Source: Haliotis asinina (taxonomy: Eukaryota; Mollusca; Gastropoda; Lepetellida; Haliotidae). From it: 64,000 nt of DNA. How positions within the stretch are numbered: the stretch's first letter is position 1; the number at the start of each line of letters is the position of its first letter. The notes under the pieces were generated by a model. The model saw only the letters and a list, made by a program, of their open reading frames with translations, was not told where the DNA came from and made no database searches. Positions 35,301-50,300 of this stretch are shown here, piece after piece. The stretch is from assembly GCF_037392515.1 (NCBI RefSeq), contig NC_090295.1, positions 20,600,001 to 20,664,000 of the forward strand. The letters are read 5' to 3'. Position numbers and translations under genes: made by a program.

Positions 35301-38300
35301 GATGATATTGATATATTTATGATGATACTGATATATTTTCTGATACGCTTGCAGAAAGGAGGTGGTCTAATACGGTACTTTATCTGCAAAAAAATCAAGT
35401 ATATTTGGGACAGAGAAAAGAAAGAATTTACACGACTGAGGTGAGATGTCTTGAACTGGCTGGAGTGTACAGTCCAGGCTCAATGATTTACTAACCGCCG
35501 CCATATAGCTGGAATATTGCTGAGTGCAGCGTAAAACTAAACTCACTCATTCACTCACTCATTCAGCAGGAAATGACCGATCGCTCCGTGAACCAACAAC
35601 CAAACAAGTGACCCGTGAAGGTCCGGGGTAGAAAAGGCCTTCAGCAACCCATGCTTGCCATAAAAGGCGACTATGCTTGTCGTATGAGACCTGTGAAGGT
35701 CCCGGGGTAGAAAAGGCCTTCAGCAACCCAAGCTCGCCATAAAAGGTGACTATGCTTGTCGTAAGAGGCGACTAACGGGGTAGGATGTCATGCTCGCTGA
35801 CTTGGTTGACACATGTCATCAGTTCCCAATTGCGCAGATCGATGCTCATGTTGGTGATCACTGGAGTGTCTGGTCCAGACTCGATTATTTACAAACCGCC
35901 GCCTATGGCTGGAATATTTCTGAGTGCGGCGTAAAACTCAACTCACTCATTCACTGCCAAGCTGGCATATTACTAGAATTATTGTCGTGACAGTTAACAA
36001 ACTGCCTTCTATAACCATATCGTGCCCATCTTGTTGCAGAGGGTTTGACAAGGACAAGGAGTGTTCGTTCTTCCACCAACAGAAAGGTCTGCCGTATGAT
36101 GAACAAAGAAAGAGGTATGCTAATTTCACACATGAAAGTGCAACGTAGTTTCATATCATCAAAGCTCATCTCAATGTCATTGACAATAAACTCGATAACA
36201 TCGGCGTTGATCCAATCTGAGAGTCTCCGTCCCGAGGCTGTTTACTCCTCACTTGTTTTCCCCGCTGGGTTCTCACATACTCGACCCGAACAGGTTAGCC
36301 GTAATGATCCGTAGCTGTTCATACTCAACTACATAAGAAACGCAACATATATTCTTAAAATATTTGTTAATATATGCAACCGAAATTGAAGCCATTATTC
36401 CGAACTGGCGCTGGTGTAGTCTAATGGTTCATGAGATCGCTTGTCACGCCGAAGACCGGGTTCGATCCCCAACATGGGTGCATTGCATAAAGCCCAAATC
36501 TGACCCTTGGAGTGATATTGTTGGAATGTTGTTAAAAGCGGTGTCAAACCATACTCACTCACTCACTCACTCTCTCACTTGGGGTACATGAGCGCGGTGT
36601 ATTGACATGGGTTGTAAAGAGTGCGTGAGTAAGTTGTGTTTTACGCCGCATTTAGCAATATTCCAGCAATATCACGGTGGAGTACACTCAGAAACGGGGA
36701 CCTCACACATTATAACCATCTAGGGAATCGAACCCTGATCTTCGGGGTGACGAGCGAACGCTTTTACCTCTCGGCTACCCCACCACCCACCTCTGACACG
36801 CCATTACACAGCAGGAATAATGTTGGATTGTCTGGTCAGGGCTGATGCCATACAGCATTTATCAACCAATCAATCAACCAACCAAAGTCCGGTTTGGTTT
36901 ATTGATGGTATGATAATTACTCTCATACCATTTTCAGCGAATTTGTATTCAATTTTCAGACAAGTTCTGTATGGTGTCAACTCCATTCGAGTGCACGTGA
37001 TGCCGATTATCAAGATATTGTTCAAAGAGGTAAGTCAGCGCCTATAGGTGCAAGAACATGGGTTCATTGTCCGGCGGTTTCATTATCATCTGGGTGGTGG
37101 TGTAGCCTAGTAGCTGAAGCGTTGACTCGTCAGTCCGGGTTCGATTCTCAACATGGGTAAACGTGTGAAACCCATTCCCCCGCCGTGATATTGCTTGAAT
37201 TTTGCTGACAGTGGCGTAAACATGTACCACCCACACGTATTTGTCATTAATGTTTTCACGTGTAGGAGCAGATTCAGCGTTATCAAATCTATTGGGGGGT
37301 GGTTGGCTAGCACAGCGATTAAAGCGTTCGCCTGTCACGCCGAAGAGCCGGATTGAATTCCCTACATGGGTACAAATGTGTGAAGTCCATTTCAGATGTG
37401 CACCGCCCGGATATAGTTGGAATATCTAAACTCACTCACTCATTAAAACCACCAGGGGTGGGGAAGAGAGAGAGGGGAGCACACTATTGAGAAAGGGGCG
37501 AGTTGCACGGGGTGTGCACCCCCACTCTCGATCCGCCTATGATTAATATCATCAGAAGACGACTAGGAGCAACTTCATCGTTATCAACTCCATTATGGGA
37601 CGGTGGGATAACCCAGCCGTAAAAGCATAAAAAGCGTAAAAGCCTAGCGCATTGTTGGAACACTGGTAAATGCGGCGTATAATCATACTCACTCACTCTT
37701 CCCTGTGTCGACATAGGTGTTGTCCCCCTTCTACGTGTTCCAAGTGTTCAGCGTCTCTGTCTGGTTTGCTGACGACTACACCATCTACGCTAGCTGCATC
37801 GTCTTCATCTCCAGCCTCTCCATCATCATCACCATCTACCAGACGAGGAAGGTAAGCAGTCCTTCATCATCATCATCATCACCATCATCATCATCTACCA
37901 AGCGAGTTAGGTTAATCTTCATCATTACTGTGTCATCATCATCACCAGACGAGATAAGTAAAATCAGGGGCGTAGCCACTATACTATACTATACTATACT
38001 ATACTATACTATCCTATACTATACTATCTATAGTATACTATACTATCTATACTATACTATACTATACTATCTATACTATACTATACTATACTATCTATAC
38101 TATACTATACTATACTATGCTATACTATACTATACTATACTATACTATCTATACTATACTATACTTTACTATACTATCTATACTACTCTATACTATACTA
38201 TACTATACTATCTATACTATACTATCTATACTATACTATACTATACTATACTATACTATACTATACTATACTATACTATACTATACTATACTATACTATG

Positions 38301-41300
38301 AAATCAGGCTTACGCATGATTGTTGGTGAAAGGTTAGGCAAGTCCTCAATACTATCTAAATATAAAGCTTTGCAACCTACTGGACTTACACGAAAAGCTT
38401 GCCCCTGAAACTTTCCAGTGTCTTCATCATTACTGTGTTATCATTCTCAAAAAGTATTCCGCATCAACCAAACACAATAGGTAAATGTGGAAGATGATAC
38501 GCTCGTAAAATCACCAAGAGATGCCAAAGACAAACGTTGAGCTAGAGTGGAATAAGCATCAATTTGAAGCGCTACATAGTGAATAAAGTAAGTGCTTGTG
38601 ACGAACATCGGATAACTCGAAGTCTTTACATGGATGCTTTCAACATCGAACCATTGAGTGAGTGAGTGAGTTTAGTTTTACGTCGCACTTAGCTATATTC
38701 CAGCTATATGGCGACGGTCTGTAAATAATTGAGTCTGGACCAGACAATCCAGTGATCAACAACATGAGCATCGATCTGCGCCATTGGGAATTGATGACAT
38801 GTGTCAACTAAGTCAGCTAGTCTGACCACCCGATCCCGTTAGTCGCCTCTTACGACAAGCATAGTCACCTTTTATGGTAAGCATGGGTTGCTGAAGACCT
38901 ATTCTACCCCGGGATCTTCACGGGTCTAACTTCGAACCAGGGGTGGTTATAATCTGAAAAGCGAAAGGGGAACACTCTTCAAAGCGGCTTTGGAGGTACC
39001 TAGCGCTGACAGTCTAACTTATGCTCAGTGTATTTCGTTACACTCAACCATTGAGTCAAACAAAACCTAAAGGAAGGTCGCTTCAGGTAACCTTTGAGCG
39101 ACAAATGGCCGTCCAATCAAACGCGAGAGGGTTAAATAGATTTAACCAATTAGACAACGGCTACTATTTAGGGATCAGAGGGACTTTCAAAATATTCAGG
39201 TCACTGACACAGATCTCTCCGCAAACAAAAATCCGCACATGACACAGTTATTTCACCTGCAGTATATACGCGTTGGGGTTTCTGTTGACACTGTTACCAT
39301 TAACTAATATTTCCGCAAGATAACATCCTTGAATATTGGCAAAATTTCTATTTTCAGCGACTGTTTACTCACCGTTGTCATGGTTGTAGGTTCGCCGTGT
39401 GCGTCACCCGGAAGCGGATGTACGCTAAATAGCATTCGGAATTGTTCGGGTACAAACTTTTTCGAGATAAAAAGTTCAATAGGTATGTGCGAATGTGCAT
39501 TTTCGCGATATGGTAAGCTGTGTTCTGATAGGTCTGTCTGAAAGATTACCAACCCTACCTCCCATAAGGTTTTGTTAGACTCAGTGGTGGAGTGTAACGA
39601 AACGTACTGAGGTTAAGTTTACTTAGACTGCTAGCGCTGACAAATTAATAAATGTTGAACATCGGATAGGTCTATCCTCACTCGGGCGTTAGGGTAGTCC
39701 AGTGGTCAAAGCGTTTGCTCGTCACGCCGAAGACCTGGGTTCGATTACCCACATGGGTGCGCGTTGTGTTGAACCCATATTTCTGGTGGCCCCGAAGTTG
39801 TTTTAGTGCTGGAATAGTATTAACAGCGGCCTTAAAATTAAACTCACTATCTCATCTCAAGTCTACACACACTCACTCATTGTTGTCACAGATGCAGAGA
39901 GCTCTCCGCAACACCATCAGCTCCTCCACCATCGTCAGTGTGTGTCGTGGCGGGGACGGTCAGTACGATCAGCGTCAACCATTCGTCAACTTATTCGATT
40001 TCAATGTGTCAGCGCATAAGGGTCACAGTAGATTTTTACCCCGACTGCAACAGGCTGGTTTCGCGTTGACAATGTTCTGGTTTAGCTCGAAACATTAAAT
40101 TCACAAAGTCCATTCGTAACTACTCGTGTCATTCCGACAAGCCGGGCGTGTTCTTGTAGGTCACGGAAGGAGACGAGTCGTTACGAATGTCACAAAGTCA
40201 ACAAAACGAGTTATCTCATCTTAGATTACTCTGTATACACAAGAATGCGTATTTACATGAAACACATCAAATAATATTAAAAAACCCTGATAAACATGGG
40301 TGATCAACCTCAGTATTGCTCACATAAAACTGTATTTTACCGTGAGTAATTTTGCTGTTTCGCTTCTTTAAGTACCAATCGTACTTTTAGAATATGAAAG
40401 TAAACATTTTTTTCAATACCCTTTCGAAGGGGCAGCGTGAGTATTTCCCTATCAAAGGCAGTGCGTTCATTACATTGTTTCTAGTTGAAATAGAATCGCT
40501 TCACTTCTCCTAAATAAATAACGATAACTCATTTTCCTCATGCCTCAAGTCTGCAGATTAATGCCTGGATATCACCCGGTTGTCAATGTGTTTCTTAACC
40601 CGCGATCAACTGTCTGTATAATCGACTCTGGACCAGTGACGCCAGTAAATGTGTCATGACCATCAGCTACAAATGACAAAAAACGACAATCACCGAACCC
40701 GATCACCCGTTCCCTTCAGTCCCCTCAAAGAAGCGTAGGTTGCTGAGGACCAATTCTAACCCGCCTCCATCGTTTATATTTGTGTTACAGTGTACGAAGA
40801 CATATCGTCAGAAGACCTTGTGCCTGGTGACCTCATAGAGGTACCCCGACACGGCTGCATGATGCAGTGTGACGCTGTCCTCATCAGCGGCAACTGCATC
40901 GTCAACGAGAGTATGCTGACAGGTATGCTGTACAAGACAGTTACAGGGTGCATTACTGTTACAGGATACAGTGTTACAGGTTTCATGATAGAGACTCACG
41001 GTTACAGGCTACAAGTGTTCAGCTTCAGGTTATAGCTTACAACTGAGGAAGTGTTTTACATACACAATGTAACGTGTTGTTACACGTTATTGACACGCGG
41101 CAAAATTTACATTATAAGGGCACAGTTCTAGAAGTATATTTTAACAACAAAGTGTCAGGTTACAGTTCACAGGGTGAAGAACAGACTGTCATAAAGGGTA
41201 AAGTGAGCAGTGTTTCAGTTTACGTGAGACTTTATATATAAATATATAGGGTAAGATATAACATTGTCTCAGTTGAGGGGAGACTTTATATATAAGTATA

Positions 41301-44300
41301 TAAGTATATATAAGTATATAGGCTAAGATATAACAGTGTTTCAGTTTAAAGTCTCCCCTAATGATGATGATGATGATGATGATATATATATATATATATA
41401 TAATCGGTAACAATGCGATTCGAATCCCTGATCAACAAAAGATGAAGTGCTTGCATCCTGTTTTGCACGATTGTAAGTGCGTATATTTGAAAAATAGGCC
41501 TGAAAAATGCTGTTTTTCGTAGTAAGGAAACGAAAATCATGACTTCAGTGGAAACTAGGTTGTCCTCTTAAATATGCTATTATGTACAGCCCGCATCTTT
41601 TGTGTGTAGGCGAGAGTGTACCTGTGACCAAGACGCCGCTCCCCAACCCTCTGCACGCCTCCAGTCCGGAGGCAATATTTGACATCAAGAAGCACTCCCG
41701 TCACATCCTTTTCTGTGGCACTCACGTCATCCAAACTCGATACTACGGCAGCCGAAAAGTCAACGCCGTTGTACTCAGAAGCGGTAAGAGTGAGTCTGAC
41801 AGTTCAGTTTGACGCCGCTTTTAACAATATTCCAGAGATATCACGGCAGGGGAGTGGTTAGATAAATACAACAGGTCAGATGTAATTTGAAAGCGGTAGA
41901 TAGCACAGGAAACTTAGTTAAAAGGGGCATCTTCACATTAAATGACCGCTGAAAGTAAGATCGTCGTGGTCTTTTATGCAAATCTGGTCATTCGATATAT
42001 TTCCTTCCATATTTCCCTTTGTTTAGAAAAATGCAGTCCAGCTTTTCGTTAAGTGTTGCATATAAGTTAGACGAAACCCAGGAACTTTTACGATTGAGTC
42101 ACCCACGACCTTTACATGATCATTGCTTCTGTGGCTATTTTCCAGGCTTTCTGACGGCTAAGGGTGAGTTGGTTCGGTCCATTATGTTCCCGAAGCCAGT
42201 CGACTTTAAGTTCAACAGGGACACCTACTGGTTCATCGGAATCCTTGCTTTCATCGCATCACTTGGTTTTATATACACAGTAGTGTTGATGGTGAGTGTA
42301 GAGCTTTCTTTTCGAAACGAAGAAGTTTATTCCTTATCAAATGAAACACCTTTTTGTGAAAGACATTTACGGACAACGTATAATATTGTTCCGAAATTTG
42401 TCGTTCTCATATCCCATTCCATCAAGCCGTTTTCTCATGTAACGTGAAGATCCGTGTTAGATTTGGATTTCAGCAACGCATGCTGGTCTTAAGGGGGGAC
42501 TTACAGTATCGTGTGGTCATCATCGCTGACATGGTTGACACATGTCATCGTATCCCAGTAGATCGATGCTCATGACGTTGATCACTGGAGTGTCTGGTCC
42601 AGACTCGGTTTCTTATAGACCGCCGCGATATAGCTTAAAAATGCTGAGTGTGGCGTTAAAGAACAACCAACCAACCAACCAAACCATTTCTCATGTCCGG
42701 GAACTCTTTTTCACAGTTTAACATTTTATCAAAAACGGTTCCCGAACCAGAACTGATCAATTCATATATGCTACCAGTGGACAAAGGATTTCGGCATTGA
42801 AGGCCATTGGTCCACCCGATCCACAAAAGGGTCATGTAGAGGTGTGTCTGTTGTCGTAGGTGAGGAACAACGATACCGTGAGCGACATCATCATCCGGAC
42901 CCTGGATCTACTAACAATAGCAGTACCCCCAGCCCTACCGGCTGCCCTCGGTGTTGGCATCGTATTTGCCCAGCAGCGGCTGAAAAAGGCCGGCATCTTC
43001 TGCATCAGCCCTCGCGGTATCAATATCTGCGGCACCATCAACGTTGTCTGCTTCGACAAGGTCAGTGTTCATATATGTTCAGTGAGTGAGGGACTGACTG
43101 ACTGAACAAATAGGGTTAGCAATATTCCTGCATTATTCCAGTACAAGACACTAGACGTCTCTTTCACTGTTCCCTTGTGGGGTATCGAACCCAGGTGTTA
43201 TTCGTGATGAGCGAACGCTTTAAACTCAGACTTCGCCTACCGTCTATCGTTCATTGTCCAGTGGACAATTCATATTTTATCACCTTCGGTTCAACATATT
43301 TTTTATGATTTGATGAAATTATACAAGTCTTTCATTAGAATAGGAACGAATAGAAATGAATAGAAATGAACCGACGATATTATGATATTATACTTTCAAC
43401 TTCATAGGGGATGAAATTATCATATTCTTAAACGAAAATATCTTGGAAACACCGCCACTCAACTGTCTTTGAACTCACTCACTCACACACACACATGCAT
43501 GCGACCAGTGAAGATACGGGGTGGAATAGGCTTTCAGCAACCCACGCTTGCCATAAAAGGCGGCTATGCTTGTCGTAAGAGGCGCCTAACGTGATCGGGT
43601 GGTCAAGCTCGCTGACTTGGTTGACACGTCATCGGTTTCCAATGGCGCAGGTTGATGGTCATGATGTTGATCACTGGATTGTCTGGTCCAGACTCGATTA
43701 TTTACAGACCGCCACCATCTAGCTGGAATATTGCTGAGTGCGGCGTAAAACCAAACTCACTCACACACTCACACATACACGCATTCAAAAGAATGGATCT
43801 TTCAATTCCATAAACAGGAGAGCGCGAGTGTAAGACAACTTCAGGAATAGCACGGAATGAACACCCGAAATTGGTTGCACTCATAAAGGCTATCGCACCT
43901 GTATCTCGCCGTGTGGAAAGAACCCTTTACCCACAAGACTACACTTGCCAATATTGACACATTGTTTGTCTGCAGACAGGAACCTTGACAGAGGATGGCA
44001 TGAAGATGATGGCCGTGGCGCCTTCCTCCAGAGGAGTGTAAGTAGTAGCTTGGCAACCATAAACGTCCTGGACTCACTGGGGTTCTGCTGCTGTCCCCAA
44101 TGCAGATCACAAGAGACCACAAACGTATGGATTGGGCGGTTTCATTGTCTGACATGATCCTGCCCAAATCTTCACAGAATGTTGTGATCTTTCTGGCAGA
44201 TCACTGCTTCACAATATGTAACGTTCCCAAAGTTATTGGCTAAATCGTCTTGACCCACACTCATCACCTATAGGGTTAGCGGTGTTTATTTTAGTATTAT

Positions 44301-47300
44301 ACGACTTTCACCAATCCTTTGGAAAATGTACTACTTTTCAAAGTAAATTTCCCCTAAACGCGACCGACCCCGAGAGCGGCAATGTCCATGATGAAAAGGG
44401 AACAAGTCTTGGGGTCATTTGTCAGACCACGAACAGTAAGCTGATATACCTATCCTTCAACATCTTTGCATCACAGTCAGTATCCTTCAAACTCTTTGCA
44501 TCACAGTCAGTATCCTTCAACATCTTTGTATCACAAATCAGTATCCTTCAACATCTTTGTATCACAAATCAATGTCCTTCAACATCTTTGCATCACAAAG
44601 AGTGAAAGATGCGTGTTGTTGAAGGATGAACACATCTGACATTGATCGTAGTTTGTAAACATTTTTCTCATTATAATCCATTAAGCTGCATCAAGTCATG
44701 AAATTGACATCCCCTTAAGATTGACATTAAGATTAAGAACTGTTCTAAAGTGCCATGCCTCACACTGAGTAAGCTATGACTATAACAAACTGAATTGTTC
44801 AACAAAGAAACTCACAGGAAGACGTGCTCTATTTCCTCAGGTTCAGAGACGAAATTCGCGATATGACCAAGTTATACAATCCCCTGATCGTCACTGCCAT
44901 GGCAACTTGCCACTCTCTCACCATTATTGATGGTCACGTGACAGGGGATCCTCTGGATCTCATCATGTTCGAGGCTGTTGATTGGGTGAGTTTCTCTCTC
45001 AAAGTTGACTGGTTTCTGCACACGCCTTTTTCAGGTTTGATAAGTCAGTTTTACAAATGCTTCAAACTAATGCTGACCCACAAGTTGCATCAAATACGTT
45101 TCCTATTATAGCTACAATGCCTTAGGGGCGTTGAACAATATTCACTCTCTCCTCCCAGTGTTGTAGTGGAAATATGGCGAGGTGATTGCATCACCAAGAC
45201 ATGCCCTAAAACCCTCATTTAGTGAGTGACAGTTAAAGTCTTGACCACCATGGACCTAAAACCCACAGATAATGCAGAACTATCCCCAATTTAAAACAGC
45301 ATCCAGGCGAGTAGCAAGCCATTTCGTGTTTTCGTGTATGCCTGACAGGTTGCAAAGCGTTATATATAGATAGTATAGGAACATGCGCAACATTTGTTTT
45401 AACAATCGTGTGTAAACCAAGGCCTTTTGTGTATTGTTAGCTACGTCTCTGTCATCTGGTTTCTTCTATAAGCAGGCTAACAGTAACACTAACGTTGTCA
45501 TTGAAAGTGGTTCACGGTGTCAATCAACTGTACACTCTGGCAAACACTCACCCACACAAACACTGAACCTCCTGGGAACTAAGCTGTTCACCCACACTCA
45601 CTTATTAACTCGCCTACCAACACATTCATGCAGCTCTCTGATTCTTACACCAACTCATCCGTCCCAGCACACTCTCACCCTTCCACCAACCCACCGACTC
45701 TTCTACAAACTCGCCCATTTACTAGCACGTTAACAGACTCATCAGTTCTTCTCCGAAATCACCCTTTCGCTCATAAAATCATCGACCGGCTCACCATTTC
45801 TTCTAGGAACTCATCCGTTTACTCACCCGAACAACCGAACAACACAACAACTACGAACTAACCCAATTACTCACTTACTCATCGACCAGCACACTCATCC
45901 TTCTTACACACACACGCAGGGAGAGAGAGAGAGAGAGAGGGTGGGGGGTGGGGGGTGGAGGGAGGGAGAGACTTGTCCACCAATTCACCCACTGATCTGA
46001 GCACTCATCCTTCCACCAGCTCATCCAACCGATCGAGCACTCACTACCTGTTTTAGGTGTTGGAGGAACCGGGTGAGGAGGAGACAAGGTTTGACATGAT
46101 GGTGCCCACCATTGTACATCCCCGACCTAGCGATAGTTTCATCCCAGGAGACGACACTCAGGTGAGAGCAACAAAACTATACGCGTACCAGTGAGTCATC
46201 TCCTCTATTCACGTTATTGCTGTTCAGGTATAGTGTGAACAAAACCACGAAATCAAGGTGCATTCTGTATGCCAATAAAGGAATCCATATTGTCTCCAGA
46301 TGGTGTACATAAATGATATTTTCGCCTTTCTTACCGTCAGCATATGTGTATCCCCAGCCCTCGTCTATCTGTGCGTATTGTCCACACGTCCACCCTTATC
46401 CATTTCGTCTTCGGAGCACAACTCAAAAACCGTTCAATATCTACAAGACTTGGGAGATATATCTAACACATCTTGAAGTGGCGCCTTTTACTGTTACAGA
46501 TTTGGGGCATTTATGATTCTCATGATTTCCAAGGAAACGATTTGGGCTTAGTCCAAACAAATCTAGTTGGACTTTAAGAAACTATGGTTTCTTCTTTCAA
46601 ATTTGTTGGGTCGGGGATGATTTGTCACCTTCTTGTGTTCCTTGTTAACTAGCCAATGAGACAAGATGTCGGCGTGGTGAGACAATTCACCTTCTCATCC
46701 AGTCTACAAAGAATGTCGGTCATCACACGGAGCCTCGGTGCCAACAACTTTAACCTGTTTGTGAAGGGAGCACCTGAGATGATCGCAAGTCTCTCCTTGG
46801 CTGAAACAGGTACAGACAGAAACGCTACGATTCTGAAAATAACACATACAAGATTTAACATTTACCACCCAAACACTTCAAGACATTACAAATGTTGAAA
46901 AAAATCCAGTTACAATACAAATGCCCACAATGTGTGAATATACTGTTCTGCAAATCTTGATTAATTTTGAGACTTCATTTGCGTGCATTTACTGACACTA
47001 AAAATTCGTTTACAATGGTACATTTTTCATTTCGTTAATTTTTATAGGATCAGTTTTGATTCGGTTAAGAGAGGAAATGTCGACAGCCTGGTTCCCTGGG
47101 TCTGATGCACATGCGCTAACGCTAACGCGCAGGCGCAACAGACCCAGGGAACCAGGCTGAAATGTCGATCGGCATGAAATAAGGTATCTTTGCACAAATC
47201 AATTTCGAGAAGAAACTCAGCTAAGATGGATTATTTCTTTGCAAATACTTGAGAACTGTTTAACTAGGACAGCTTCCTAATCACATTCTCCTGCAGTCCC

Positions 47301-50300
47301 AGACAACTTCCACGATGTACTGATGGCCTACACACAACATGGCTACCGGGTCCTCGCTCTGGCCTGGAAGGCCTTGCCACAGAAACTAAACTATGCCAAA
47401 CTGCAGAGAATAACAAGGTACCCCTTCAGATATTTACAGTGCACCATTTAAGAGCTTGTTAAATAGCACCAGTGAACATCCGGATAAGATTCTGTCTTCA
47501 GCAACCCTTGCTTGTCGTAAGAGGCGACGAACAGGATCGGGTGGTCACGCTCGCTGACTTTGTTGACACCTCTCATCGTAGATTAATTCCACAGGTCGAT
47601 GCTCATGGTGTTTATCACTGGATTGTCTGGTCCAGACTCGACTTTTTACAGACCGCTGCAAACAACTGGAATATTGTTGAACGCCACGTTAAACAACAAA
47701 CAAACAAAATAACACTAAAGAAACAATCATCGCTAAATATTTCATACTAAAAATTATTTTATGTATCTGTTTCTTTTTAGGTTGGGCCAAAATAAATTGA
47801 AACTGCACTGTTATAAAATTCAGGGTCTATCTATTTCTGACACAAACTGTCAGAATGAGAGACATATGGACGCTAACACACACTGCTTGTCGTTTTAAAC
47901 TCGAAAATGAATGATTATCAGACTGTTATTGTATGCTACTTGTCTTCCCCTAACGGGATTATTTTCTGCCCAGCTTACAAAAATTACCCACTCGTGGTAT
48001 TTTGTCAGTATGACGCTTTAGTATCCAAAAGTTAAAACCTCACACACTACATGTGTTTTCTGCCCAAGGGTACACTAAACGTAAGAGTAATCTCCCCTTG
48101 ATCCAAAGTCTGTCAAGAAATGTCAGGTTAAGTTTCTTAGATTTAGAGTTACTTCACTTTGACCGTGCATGTCACGGTTACAAAAATCCGAGGATCGGAC
48201 TTTTCAACCATGTAGATTACAGAATTAACGGGGTACGTGGGACCAGATGAAAGGTAACTAGTCATTGCACGGGCCGCACTCAGCAGTATCCGAGCTATAA
48301 TGGCGGCCGTCTGTAAATAATCGCGTCTGGACCAGACAATCCTCTGATCAACAGCATGAGCATCTATCTGCGCAACTCGGAACCGATGACAGCGAGCTTA
48401 ACCACCCGATCCCGTTAGTCGCCTCTTACGACAAGCATAGTCGCCTTTTATGTCAAGCATGGGTTGCTGAAAGCGTATTCTACCCCGGGATCTTCACGGG
48501 TCTCATTCTGCTGAAGTGCATTTTGAGTAATCTATAATAATCTTAAATCTTCTTGTTGCATGCACGATGCTGAAAATGTAATTACAAACATAGAAATACT
48601 CTAAGGGTTTACGCGACTAATGCGAACAAAACAGTGTGTAAAATCTGACACGGATATGTATTTATGCGTAATAGTTTAGTATCTATTTCATCGGTGTCGT
48701 TTTAGTCGACCCTACTGGATTTCGTTTGCTTTCGTCAAGAAACGTTTTGGGCGGTGGGGAAGATTAGTGATTAAAGCCATCGCCTGTCACGCGGAAAACC
48801 CAGGTTGGATTCCCCAGTTGTATTTCTTGAATATTGTTGATACGCTCCACAGATTCATACTCAGTCACATTACGATGGTTTAATAAAATACGGGAATTGA
48901 AATTTTATACATAAATATTAAACTATACTCATTCACTCACAAAACATGGTGACACAGGCCATTTGTCGCTTGATTCTAAAATGTGTGGAACATTTCAGTA
49001 ATGTGTCTAAAGCATCGACCTTCGACCTTCGACCTTCGTGTTATCGTATTTTCCAAAACATATTACATGATTACAGACCGACGTGTCAAAAGTGTTACTC
49101 ATGTGTTTTTCTTGCAAAACAGATACTCGTGCAAAACAGATACCCGTGCAAAACAGATCGTGCAAAACAGATCATGCAAATCAGATACCCGTGATTACTG
49201 ATGTGGTATGTGAATCGGTTTGTCGATCGTGATATCTCCTAGTATGATTAAAGGATTCTTTGTGGTTGAACCTGAATGTATACGACGTAGAACTCTCTTT
49301 GCATATTCAACGACCGTTCTAAAACCGATTTGGAATTACTGAGGATGATAGACCTCACACCGAGATATACGAGGGTTTGAAACTCTGGCTGGCTTAATGC
49401 TGAATGATATTGCGAAAAGAAAGCGAAAACCGTCAAAACGACTATGACTGAAGTTCCTGAAAGTAAAAGATGAACTTTTCAATATCCCTCCATCATTCAA
49501 GAGATTTGACAGACAACCTCACCAAAATCAAGGGTTTGTGAACCAATAATTTCGTAAAGTACAGCACTTTATGAAGACAAGGAACACCTATATTGACAAC
49601 TGAGATAGGATTTAGAAACCAAATAAACTGATGTTCATTTACCAGGAAATTGTACTGAATGGAATGCACCCTTGACCATGGTTCTCAAAACCAGTAGCGT
49701 TTGGGTAGTCTTGTAGCTTTCTGAAGACCCGGATTTGATTGCCCACTCGGGTACAATGTCTGAAGTCCATTCCTCGAGGCCCAAGCGGCGTGAAACGAAA
49801 TCCACGCACTCTCACACCGATCTTAAATAGGTTTGGTTTGTATGGACAGGTATCATGAATCGCACTGGACATTAAATCACTGCTTCTTAAACCATCAAAA
49901 ATATTCTCTTTGCAGGGAGCAGGTGGAAAAGGATCTCAACTTCCTAGGGCTTCTGGTGATGGAGAACTGCCTGAAGCCGGAAACCACCCCTGTCATCCGG
50001 ACGCTACGGGAGGCCGCCATCAGAAACATCATGGTCACAGGTAGGTGTAGCTTGACCATCCCTGTCATAGGCACTTACCTGGAGGCCAAGATCAAGACAG
50101 TCATGGTCACAGGTAGGTGTAACTAGACCACCCCAGTCACAGGGACTTAACTGAAGGCCAAGATCAGGACAGTCACGGTCAGAGGTAGGTGTAGCTAGAC
50201 CATCCCTGTCATAGGGACTATCCTAGAGGCCAAGATCAGGACAGTCACGGTCAGAGGTAGGTGTAGGTAGACCACAACAGTCATATGGGCTGTCCTGGGG

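Noticed and set aside
37851-38329. Long ILYYTILYY open frame continuing exon 8
   Set aside because: Exon 8 ends at a good GTAAGC donor, and the rest is the ACTAT array.
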